64,000 nucleotides of DNA from the NCBI GenBank assembly GCA_002633025.1, contig NMRB01001981.1:34749-98748 (forward strand). Reading direction: 5' to 3'. Source of the DNA: Notospermus geniculatus. Its lineage: Eukaryota > Nemertea > Pilidiophora > Heteronemertea > Lineidae. The position numbers and the translations under genes are program-made. The notes beneath the pieces were generated by a model, which was not told the DNA's origin, made no database searches, and saw only the letters and a list, made by a program, of their open reading frames with translations. Shown here in pieces: positions 45,870-56,780 of this stretch (the first letter of the stretch is position 1; each line of letters starts with the position of its first letter).

Positions 45870-47859
45870 GAATTCACATCGACAATTCAAACATTGCCTC
45901 GAGGCCAAAGGAGTTCGATTTGATTAACGAAGAATTCTTATTTTCTTCAGACTAAGGTCAGCCTGTAGGCATTCGTAGCAAAGGTCTTAAATCGCGATAT
46001 AACTTCACGTACAAGGGTATCAAGTAACGGTCTCGTTATGTTTTCTATTGTTCTCGACTTCCGTGCTTGGCGAGGATTTCTTAACTTGCCCCAAGAGACA
46101 AAATAACATTGGTGAGGAGAAATTTGTTCATTTGTTTCGCATTCCTCTGTTATGATGAACATTACAATGCCTGAAGGATGTTATGTGGCATTTTCAGATG
46201 ATAGTTCACCAAAATCAAAAGGGAAAGTCGAAGAAAGCGAAGAAGTGTAAGATGTTTTTCTCTCAAAATTTCGTGACTACGGAAGTTTTGCTCAGCAAAT
46301 CGGGGGAAATCTCAACACGACAAAATGGATGTCCACGACTTGCTCATGCAGTCAGCAAAATTTCCGTCGTGGCCTCGCAATTTTTCATGTCCTCAAAAGA
46401 ATGCAGCACCATTCTTTTCAGCACCAAATCAATAATATGACACTCGGGATATTATTTCCTTTGGCACTTGATATGGATTCTATGATAGCCCTATATTAGT
46501 ACAGTACTAACCCGTGGCAATCGGCGATTCTGATTTTGGCCGAGGTTGGAATACACGGCACGGCTGGAATTGGCGCAACACGGCGTGCGGTAGGGAGAAT
46601 TTAGAAAGCAATCGAACAACACCGTTAAAAAAGTAAAATTGCTACCAGAACAAAGTCCTCTTCGCAAATTAAATCACCCGTTGCATCAGGATATGGTATC
46701 CTCTATTACCATGCCGAATTTCGAGGCAAAACAAAGCTTCTAAGTGTGACTTTATTGAGCCGACTTCCAGCATTATTATATAGATACCGTTTCCAGTGTA
46801 TCCAGCATCTTACAGATCTCAAACAACAGAAGATCCCCATATACTTTCATGACTTTTACGAGAATGTGCGATTTCAAGTCATGTCAGTCGACTTGAATAA
46901 AATGTAAACGTCTAGATAGACGAATCACACGCTTCATACACGTTTTGCTAAGTAACATTAGAACTGGACAAAAGATTATCACACTCACCGTTTGGTGCCG
47001 TCATCAACACATTTCCTCATTGACACTGAAATGAAATTAAAATGAAAATCGTTTTAAAAAACTACCAAAATTGAAAAGAATCTGCCCTCAGTACCAGAGC
47101 ATAGAAGAGCGGAGACACAACTGTTCGCCTAATTAAGAACCTCCTCTTTTAATTAAGTAACAAGGTACTAAGGTATCGTAATAAATTTCGTTACACCGTG
47201 GACCACCTCTCCAAGGTGGTGTCGTGTTTAACTGAAATGTTAAAACACTTTGAGACCGCTTGCGATAATCTTTGGAGTTTTTATTGTATTAGGTGCATCA
47301 GTTATTGGACTCTCGTGGGAAATCAAGAAACAGATAGTCGTCACGGCCCAGGAGTATAGGGGCTTAAAGGTGGATTAATACTGATGTGGGGTTCAGACCA
47401 GTGTGGAGGTAAATGGCGTCCCGTGCGAGATTTATTCCAGTGGACTATAAAAACGATCTGTGATAATCCGCAAGTTTTTTCATCAGCATTGGGAAAGTTG
47501 ACCGTCGCCTCTTTTCTTCTGTTGTCCCAAGTTTCATGAACGGCCAATGCCTGTCAAACCGTTAGATTGTTTCCTGACCCCACCGATAGGATTTAATACT
47601 GAGATAGGTAGCGCCTGTCGTCCATCGTCCATGATCGTCCAAAAAGCAGCCGGTGAGAAACAAGCTAGTGATTGGTTGAAAAATCACTGACTGTTCTTTT
47701 ATTGAATGAGAGCGACAATCAATCAACGCGGTTTTCACTACTTTTCACTGTTACTTTAATCCTATACTGGTGAAATCTGGAACCAGTCTATGAAACTGTC
47801 AGCCTGACCACAAAGCGCCTTTTATTTGGTAAGAAAGCATCTTAGGAATTAAACTCCCT
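45870..47859. other. unannotated stretch
   Basis: About 2 kb with no recognised gene. Small hairpin ACCACCTCT/AAGGTGGT near 47200-47220. Confidence 0.45.
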
Positions 47860-48130
47860 CCGCAGTTTCATTCAAACCGCTACCCACTGCGTTACCCGCG
47901 CGCTCAGGAACTGTTTCAGTTAATGCGAGCCTCAGCGTATCACCAACAGACGGCGTTAGCTGTCCGATTCGGGAATCGGCGGCGTCGGTTAAACCTGCGA
48001 TGATGGCTTGTGATTGGATCCCTCGTCAAACAGCGCCGTCTATTGATGATCCTTCACTTTTGGCTCCAATCATGCCAGTGTTTAATGGTCTATACCTACA
48101 TGTATGGCCAACTGAAACACTGGCGGAAGA
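47860..48130. repeat. diverged dispersed repeat related to 24580-24930
   Basis: Shares CGCAGTTTC, GTTACCCGCGC, CAGACGGCG, CGGCGGCGTCGG, CAGCGCCGTCT and ACATGTATG in the same order as 24580-24930. Too diverged to bound precisely. Confidence 0.4.
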
Positions 48131-48910
48131 ATGTACCTAGGAATATGACCGTTCGATCTCGGTCCCCATTGACTGCGAGTCTCTGGGAAGGTCAAAGCAT
48201 TGAGGATCTTACCCCATCGCCGACTGCGTTTCCCAGAAGTGGTCGTCGAGACATTTTACATACAACCGAAATGCTCCCTTGCTTTTCTCTACGTTTCGAA
48301 TTTCTCTACGAACCACCAGTCTATATTTGATGCTTTTCCAATGTCTTAATACAGGAAGGATGCTCCGTCAGTTCGCCATACGGAATGACGAAACCAAGCA
48401 TTCATGATCATGTTTACTCTACGAAATCACTTGCCAATAAGTTTAATTCCATTTTTTTATAGTTCACTCGATCTGCATAATCCTTGCTATGCTGGGGCAG
48501 AGAAGAGCTTGCCATATGACACAAGACGTCAACTCGCACGAGAAATGAGATCAGAATATTCAAATTTGACTATTTTTACATTCGGAGTGCTCTTTTATAA
48601 ACAGCAAGTGTATATTTTATTGTTTTCGAGGACCTGCCGAGTCACTTCTGCCGCTTGTCAATGGCATCTGGGAGGCAGATTCCGTTGATTCATGTGTGAC
48701 GAAACGTACCTTTTTTGAATAAAAAATCCAAAACATAGCGGCGGAATGCCAAAAAAATGCCATGTCAATGTAGTGACTATGATTGTAAACATGCCGCTCA
48801 TTATTGACTCGACAAACAAGAAATGACACAACTACGTACTACAAGATGGCCACCAGACAGCCATCGTTGGCTGAAACACCTTCAGTATGCAATGATCATC
48901 CTTCGCTATG
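48131..48910. other. unannotated stretch
   Basis: No gene or strong repeat recognised. Confidence 0.4.
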
Positions 48911-49047
48911 GCCCGGAATTGGTCTGAAATGGATCACTGATTGGCTAGATATTTTGGCGCCGATTCTAACACGCACTAGTGACACCTATTGGTCATCTTC
49001 TGAGAAACGCGTGAAGTGTAGCAGTTTCGGAGCGCGGGTATAGTACT
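48911..49047 (+). repeat. dispersed CACTAGTG/CCAAT repeat, copy 3
   Basis: Plus-strand copy of the family at 11722: ATCACTGATTGGC, CGCACTAGTGACACCTATTGG, TCATCTTCTGAGAAACGCG, GGAGCGCGGGTATAG. Confidence 0.6.
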
Positions 49048-49857
49048 AAGGGGAGCAATTCAAACTGCGTTGTGAGTTTAACCTAATAGAGGTTTCCCTG
49101 CTTCCGATTTCCCGAGTATGATTGAGGTTCATCTTCAAGTGAATTGGGTCTTGGTACTGTAAAATGGTCATTGTTGGTTTAGAATTTTTCGATTCTTAAA
49201 TTGAAATCTTCGATTTTTGCCGAATCTTTCAATCACTCGACGGCTGAAGGCAAAACGAGTTGGGATGCCCCAAAACATCAACATGGTCCAGCTTCACCAA
49301 TTGGCATATGATGACGAATTCCTCTACATCACGAACAGCCTATAAGAGCGCGGCCGTGATTCTGTGCGTTACCCGCGTTCAAAGCTGTTAAAAGCGCGTT
49401 TCTAATAATCCTATTTATTCCAGTGTTTTCGTTGGTGTTTACTCTTCGGTCCACTTGAGAGAATTTCTATAAGCCACCGTCAAACTTTGCCAAAGGATCT
49501 CGTGCTCATGGTGTTGGAGTCCCAACAGAGAAGGGGTTGAGCTTCCCACTCAATTGCGCACAAGTGCTGTTCACGACTCTCAACTCAGCATAAATCTCTC
49601 GTGGTGTACGGCTGTCATGGCGTACGTTGCATCCTACTCATTTGAAATTATTTTATCAACTCAATTAAAGACGTGATCGACAGACATCTTGAAGGAGGTG
49701 CTTGTGCTCCCGGAGAGCGACATTTGTGCTTCTGAGGCATCCTTACGTATAGGATGAGATTCCTTTCATCAAATTATCTCCGTTTCTGTATCCTTGGAGT
49801 GTTTTTACTTTTGCTGCATGGCGATGTTCCGGACAATCCCGGATATCTTTGCTGAAG
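49048..49857. other. unannotated stretch
   Basis: No gene recognised. Confidence 0.4.
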
Positions 49858-49894
49858 GTATGGAGGTATAATATATTACATGTATACCTCCATG
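49858..49894. repeat. 37-bp hairpin
   Basis: ATGGAGGTATA is mirrored by TATACCTCCAT across an AT-rich loop, immediately left of the MITE at 49901. Confidence 0.6.
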
Positions 49895-49900
49895 GCTAAA

Positions 49901-50125
49901 GCCTAGGTCACAAATCCACCGGGCCCCGTACGATTTTCCCCACCCAGCGGCTTGCTGTGGATTTTAGAGACTGAAACACGGATCTAAGATGAATTATGCC
50001 GAAATCGCCTAAATGGATGACTCCCCGTGGAAATTAGACTGGATCAAACTGGGCACCGTAGAATTTGGCCAAAATGTCTGTTTTTACTCGCCGTACGGGC
50101 CCCGGAGTGGATATGTGACCTAGGC
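49901..50125. mobile_element. 225-bp MITE with GCCTAGGTCAC ends
   Basis: The left end GCCTAGGTCACAAATCCAC, then GGGCCCCGTACGA, mirrors the right end (CCGTACGGGCCCCGG, then ATGTGACCTAGGC). The inverted ends are about 35 bp, the middle non-coding. TAAA/TTAAA flanks prevent a firm target duplication call. Confidence 0.75.
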
Positions 50126-51111
50126 TTAAATCTAGCCTAAATTGTTACTAAATTGTTTCAGCGAATTGCTCAAATACGAAAGGAATCTGATGGAAGCGAT
50201 ATCGATCTTTGTCATCTTTATTTCGGGACAACGGTCCTAACAACTTGTACTAGACAAGCACCGCCGTCGGTGTGCAGGCAAAAGTGCAGAAGTGCATGTG
50301 AACGTATGTGTAATACTGAGTGGTAATACGGCTCAGGAAAATTGATTGAATACGGTTCCATCGATTCTACTGGTTCTTCAGCCTGACGGCAAATAAAATC
50401 TTGAACATATGTTTACTAGAGATAGCTTCCTGACGTCTGATTTTTGTTGGTAAATACTACATTTTTCCTATTAAACATATGTTATACAAGAGATGCACTG
50501 CCTCTGTGAATGTACACAAGATCTTCGCACTCTCTTCCAGGTCAACTAGGACTTAAATCTACACATTCGATTTAACAGAATTACGTGCAATTTTGTTGTC
50601 TAATCGAGTTGAAAAACAGGCTACTGCGGATTGGATCTCAGCACAAGTATCCTGAAGTGCAAATTAAAATGTATTGTCGTGATAACCACTCTAAATATTT
50701 GCTCCTATTTAACATCTCAATTAATGTGATTATCTGGAATAGTGTAGCTAGATTCTCTGTGGCTGCACACAGTGAGTAGTGAATCCTTGAGTATGTGTTG
50801 TTGACAGGAAGATTTAAGAGACGATAGCTGTCAATATGCTTGCACTGTAGTGCATTCACTGTACATACACCAAACTCGCTGTTGTAGATGTAAGGTCACA
50901 GAGATCTGACTTTGCCCCTGGGATCTGTCTCCTCCAGCGTTATCATATCAAAAACTAGTGTTCAGGACTTCGATTCCAAATATCAAAAGCCTGTTGTGTG
51001 GTCAGCAATGCCGACCATCACCAACAGGAACTGGGCCCCGGCATGCCACTACTTGTCTGTGACCTTTGTTGTACTGCAGGTGTTACATTGGTGGTGGTTA
51101 AATTTCTAGGG
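50126..51111. other. unannotated stretch
   Basis: No gene recognised. Confidence 0.4.
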
Positions 51112-51343
51112 TTAGTAATACATTTTATACATCAACACCTTGGAGTTCTCCGACACCATTGATTCTGTGTAACACAATAAAAAAACCCTCTGAAATATTG
51201 CGGACAGCACCAAGCTCCATTTAAGCCAACGCTTGTGCATCCATTCAGGTCTCTCTGTTGGAGGAATAGTTGCCCAATTGACTTTAGCAGTAATACCTTT
51301 GGATCTGGAGAATAGCTCAGGAAAGTCTTCTTTATGCACTTTT
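51112..51343 (-). CDS. candidate internal or last exon, unrecognised
   Basis: On the minus strand a splice-acceptor-like TTTTTTATTAGATTTTACAG ends at 51344, and an open frame follows (KVHKEDFPELFSRSKG..., ...NWATIPPTERPEWMHKRWLK...) of about 77 codons to a stop at 51112. The W-x-x-I ... W-M-H-K-R-W spacing reminds me of a Myb/SANT repeat, but two of the three expected spacings cannot be checked, so this is only a hint. A possible donor CAGAGG|GT lies at about 51187. No partner exon found. Confidence 0.25.
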
Positions 51344-52427
51344 CTGTAAAATCTAATAAAAAACAGTGTGAAACCGTTTTATGAAATTTGTCATCAAAGA
51401 ATGTTGGGCCCTTTTCCCTGCGAACGACGAGAAATAAGTTGGACTTTCTGTCATCAAGTTCTTGTGTGGATGAATAAGCTCCTTCAAGGTTCTTGGAACA
51501 TGATCACATCCCGGCGTCACATCTCCAAGGCATGCAAGGTCTTAAAGCCACAGGAAGAAATGTGAGTAGAAGAATCGTACAGCAACACTAAGCCTGTAAT
51601 ATCAGCCAATTATGACTTGAATATGAGAAGACAACTTGAAGCAAGCGATCGGCTAAACTGCATGAGTGTGGAAGGGCGCGTGACTCGAGCTGAAATTGCT
51701 TTGGATATTATAAGAATAAATAGAGGATGGCTGGAATCACTGGCAATCGGATTCCACTTATTGTTGGGCGTTACGAGAATAAAGTTATCAAATATATCAG
51801 CAGGCATCTTGAGGGATCGTTAGGGAAAAGTGACACGGGGTTTCGCGAGGGATTTGCCGAATGACCGAGTTTAAGAGGTTGGAAGATGGACCAAGATAGC
51901 GGACAAACGTCTCCCTTCGTCAATCCGTCTTAGATCGCCTAAAGATAACCGTCAGAGCGCCTGATTAACTGTCATTTACACATGTCCTGGCCATGGCAGT
52001 GACACGCTTGACCGTAAGATGGATGAGGGGGACCCACGTTATGTCTGCTTTGGATGCTGATCTCGTACGGTGACAGCGAAAAAAAGTGGCATTTCCCCAT
52101 GAAGGACTGATGTATCGAGTCTGTAGTCTAGCTACATGTACCTTCGTATACGTACGGCGGCTCTTTACATGTACGCAAGTCTCAACCGTCTGCCTTTCGA
52201 AAGACATCAAATTATCTCCTTCCTCAGCAAAACCTAGAAGGATAGAAATTCATCCGAAGATACAGTGTAGGAAACAATGTGCTTTATATACCTGAATATG
52301 ATCGTCAAATATTGCTTTTACTCTGGAAGCCTGAAATCACCACGGAAATGTATATCTTCGCTACTAAATACTACGTATAGAATAACGGAGGCCTTCTGAA
52401 TCTNTTCTAGAGTTTCAGATTGTAAAG
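51344..52427. other. unannotated stretch
   Basis: A 68-codon frame at 51617-51823 and one at 51368-51565 ending near a GTGAGT word have no known motif. Single N at 52404. Confidence 0.4.
52404..52404. other. single-base assembly gap
   Basis: Unknown base 24 bp upstream of the hammerhead-like motif. Confidence 0.95.
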
Positions 52428-52482
52428 TTCCAGCCTGAAGAAGACCCCGGTTGGGGTCGAAAATTTGCTAAATATTCTGGAA
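52428..52482 (+). ncRNA. hammerhead-ribozyme-like motif, most complete copy
   Basis: TTCCA (52428-52432) pairs with TGGAA (52478-52482), giving a stem I. Between them: GC, CTGAAGA (52435-52441, matching CUGANGA), one extra A, hairpin GACCCC-GGTT-GGGGTC (52443-52458), GAAA (52459-52462), an imperfect A/T stem (AATTTGCTAAATATT) and C52477 after UU, the expected cleavage position. Deviations from a canonical type I hammerhead are the extra A, the GC bulge beside stem I and the weak stem III. Confidence 0.4.
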
Positions 52483-55400
52483 ATTGACTATTATACTTTA
52501 TTATATTGTGTGTCGATTTTTGTGCTCGCCTTCTTTTTGGTTCTCAGACAATGTAAATATCATACGAAATCGCCGCCATTTGACTGGCCTGAAACCAGTA
52601 TCCTTACACCCCTGCCGGGAACGGTAAATATCAGGCTAAAATAAAACGGGCCTAGTATGCTTTAGACTACTATATTCCGATCAAAAGGAGCCAATTCTGA
52701 ATAACCTACCCCAAATTATATCTTTATAGCCCGCATTTACATCTTACAGGGTGTTTTTATTACGCACTACCAGCCTTAGGCAGGTACCTGGAGGGTCCAA
52801 AAAATTATGATGGACTTTTCGGAAGTGTAGCTTGGTACCTGCATGGCGGCCATCTTGAAAAATAATGGCCACCGTTTTCGGGCCAAGATATGATGATTCA
52901 TAATAATGACCATGGAGCACCACCAATACAAGCCACAGACATGGGGTTTGGATTATTGTGTTCGCTATGAAATTACGCATCTTCTCATATATAAATTATG
53001 TACCTTAATTACTAACGTATGTTCTAAATTGTAAAATATTGTGAAAAAATGCTTAATTTTTAGGTTTTCTAGCACATTTTTCAAATACCATTCTCTATCC
53101 ACACATGTTATGGTCAAATATCCACCTACATGTAGGTCATCTAGATGCATCCATATGCTCCACAGACATATAAATGTGCCTTGTTTGACCATTTTTTTAC
53201 TGGAGTGACGCGTTTTTCTGTCGACACCGCGAGTTCAGTGCAGAATAGAACAATGTGACACACCTTCCCTCAATGGGTGGGCCTAGTTCTGACAAGGACA
53301 GCTCTTAAAAACTACAAGCATATCTTTCATTACTTTCTGCTGTCTTATTTCAGTTAGCACGTTCGCAATTTTGACGTGTAATTTACATTTTAGAACATTT
53401 CTTAAAACATTAGAAACAAGGGACAGGCTAACATTGCTGATTCACCCCTTCGCAGCGTAAAGATCCCAGCCATTTTGCAGACGATGGACAGTTCTCGTTT
53501 CCTCACGCCGAGCAAACCGGAAGACGGGCACGTGCTCACTTACTCGGCGATGATAGTCGGATACGCCAGACTGATTCCATTAGACGAAACATGTATCATC
53601 CCGAGAAACGTGTCAGCATGGCACAATGGAACAATTTGACGAAAGCATTGGCTGTACTGCGTCACATACAGTTATACGGGAAATGACGTCACAAGGTGAC
53701 AATTGCTGCAATTTGACAGGTGCGCGACCGCTTTCCCGCATGTTATCTTCACCCAGCTGGTGTTAATGCAGAGTAGGTGTAGGTGTTACGGTGACTCGCC
53801 AAAGCCACTGTAGCCGACATCATAAATTTCCTTGAAACAACTGTCGGAAGTAGAGACAATCGTGAGGTGGGGTTCTCTGGGGGCGCTCTGGTGAAAAATG
53901 GATTACCAGCAACCAAGATGTGTTGATGCTGTCGGTTTCGTCCGCATAGGGATGGGCCGATGGGGGTCGGTCATGCGGGCCTGTGATGTGGGACAGGTCA
54001 AATGTCAAGGGAGGTGCTCGGGTATTTAGATAGTCCACAAAATTTCTTGGAGAATGAACCCTCTTCAGTTTGTTCTGTTGACGTGTAGGATGACAACAGT
54101 AAGTTTCGTGAAACACCAGCATGCTGAACCCGCAATAAAGGTTCCCGTGTAAGCAGAAGGGGGATGATTGAACAACCACCATCCTGAGACTCGGTCATTT
54201 TGCTTGGCTTACCTCCCTTACACTCAATTATTCAGTAGTATTGGCATCAAACCAAAGTTCTCGCCCTTACCACTGAAGTCAATAGCGCCAAGTTGAAAAC
54301 GGTTAGTTGAGTTTGAGGCCGCTGTGTCCGAGGTGGCCTCCCTTATGCAGAAGGGTACAAAGAAAGAGATATGGCTAAACGACCCTGTTTGAGAGGATGA
54401 GCAACTATCAGAGAAAAAAGCTCACATGTGGGTGGAATATCCAGGACGACAGAGGGGGCGGTGATCTAGCTATCAGAACGGCGTAATCTTTGACTGGAAC
54501 CAAGGTTCGTGTCGGAAACTCGGCAATACCACGCAGTTGCGATGGTTCGTATGCCGGAAAACGGGAACTTGGTTTGTGATATACGAAGGTTGATTGAATA
54601 GAGGACCACTGTGATGAGATTTTGTACGTTCACTTCGCCTCCCACTCACGTTTTGGCTGGACGAAAGTGGCGATAGAGGGGACAGGTTTTCTGGATTCAG
54701 GATTCATCCCACCCTGTCATCGATACACATCAACATCATGACATACCGCTCAATGGTCTCAACCGGTCATAATCCGGCCATATAATGCAGTTTATCGTCT
54801 TCAAACTTTAGCATGCATGGTATGGCAGCGATCCATCGGCGGGAATTAAGGTGGTCAGGGCAGCCTCCACCTACAAAAGACCTGTCACAGCCTGTCCCGG
54901 AGATGGTGATAAATGATGGGCCTCTTCTGACCTGTCTTGGCTAGGAACAATACTCCAGCAGCTGCTCCTGCTAGAGCTAGTCACATCTCTCCAATTTATT
55001 TTATGATATCTTAGTGTTCTTATCGCCGTGTAGCTTGTATCTTTTGCCTTTTGTGTCAGATGACTTGCTGTGTCAAACTTGGCCAAACCACAACCAAGTA
55101 CTGTGATTTAAAAGAAAAGTTGGGCGTTATCTGAATGTGGAGGAGTCTGGCATAGTAAAGGTGTGTTGCATTAGTCGGTTAAAATGACGACCAAGATACA
55201 CAGTGCCACAGTTCCGAACTAAGTTCACTGGTCTAACTGCATGTTGAAAAGATTGGTAACTGAAAGAACACTGAAAGATGGGCAACTGTGGATACAACAG
55301 TCACCTTTTCACCGGGAGAAGCCGAAGATTCCTCTGAGTACCAACCGCAAAAAATCTTCATTAGCAACGATTTCATATACATGTAGTATTTTGTCTTTAC

Positions 55401-56689
55401 AGAGCGAACGAGGGTGTTGAAAATGCAGAATATTTGGCTTATGAACGACAGGGAAGGAATAAACTTAACAAAAAGTAGAAAGTGCGGCTACCAAAGTGTA
55501 TCACGTATACGTCCTCAGGAATTTGGAGAAACGGAATGTTGAGCATGTTGAAAATGGTTGTTTAACATGGAAGTCACAACGTTTTCATATGTTTTCGAAT
55601 ACACCCCCTGACAATCCAAACAGAGACGGTGTCTCTTGCATCTCATGCCTGTATCCCTCTCTATCAAACCTCGAAAATACGCCTTTTGCGTGGGCATAAA
55701 AAGAAGCATTGCTCTCTGTGATTGTCCACAATGATAATGATCATCACTTCAGTCATGTATGACGCAGTTCGGTTCAAATTGACAGTAAAGCTGCAAGGAA
55801 CAGGAAACATCTCATTCACTGTTGATTTCATCAAGATCGCGATATCATCAGGTTCTTATTCAATAGGAGATATATTTATTTGGATGTTAACATCTACACA
55901 CTTAGTTTGCCGACTATAGTCCAGGCTGTAAGGGTAAAAATTCCGCAAATAGGTATAAACCCACGAAATTTGGCACAGGCGTAGAGTTTTTGATGCTTAT
56001 TAATTTCAGGACGGGTGACACGTGAAAAACGCCCCCTGGTGGGCGCCATCTTGATTTTTAATTTTGCCGCCAGGGATCAGCCTGGGATCATATTCTTGAC
56101 CATAATTTTTGATCTAGCCAACATAGGAGCGCAATTCAAGTGGCTATACCTAGGTTTTCTGGTACGCCCAATCGAATGATGGCATCGATGATGACGTCAC
56201 ATGACCGCCATATTGGATCAAGATGGCCACCAATGAAAATGCCTCCTAAGGTATAGGGGGTACTGATATGTCATGGAATTGAGAATTTTATAGGACACTG
56301 CTTGATCACTGTTCAGAAACCGATATCTGATATTCAACCGTATTCTGAAACAAAGCCGAATCGTATTCGATCATACCCTTGGATGAAAACAATGGCTATA
56401 GACCAGGAAGGTCAATTTAAGAAATACTTTTGTCTTTGATATTCTATCCACTGGGGTCGAAAGTTCCGTAGCATTGTAAAGATTGGTGGTTACTATGTTG
56501 AGAGTAGCTGGACACATGCAGGCATTAGGAGGAGCTGTCAAGGGAAGGATGATGGATGACGCCTGATAATCGGATAAGTCCTAAACGCCTGCGACGTGAG
56601 ATCGAGATCGTCTGCCGTCGTGAAGAGAACGAAAACAAACCAGAGAGCACGTGCAAGACATGTAAGAAACGTTTCCTGCCTTTGCTACA
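52483..56689. other. unannotated stretch
   Basis: About 4.2 kb with no confident gene. A 120-codon frame at 53820-54182 (minus) and several shorter frames lack recognisable motifs. GCCATCTTGA-type words near 52845 and 56045-56230 look like fragments of dispersed elements. Confidence 0.45.
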
Positions 56690-56780
56690 AAGGCTATAAG
56701 TACGATGTAACGCCGATTCTGATTGGTAGTTATATTCAGAGGCTAAAGGTACGATGTAACGCCGACTCTGATTGGCAGTG
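56690..56780 (+). repeat. two-unit tandem repeat, period 49 bp
   Basis: TACGATGTAACGCCGATTCT (56701) recurs at 56750 with two changes, each followed by GATTGG and AGT, and preceded by GGCTA(T/A)AAG. The repeat carries an ATTGG box in each unit. Confidence 0.75.

Noticed and set aside
56440-56475. GGGGTCGAAAGTTCCGTAGC as a further ribozyme-like copy
   Set aside because: Only the 3' half resembles the motif; the core and left side of stem II are missing.
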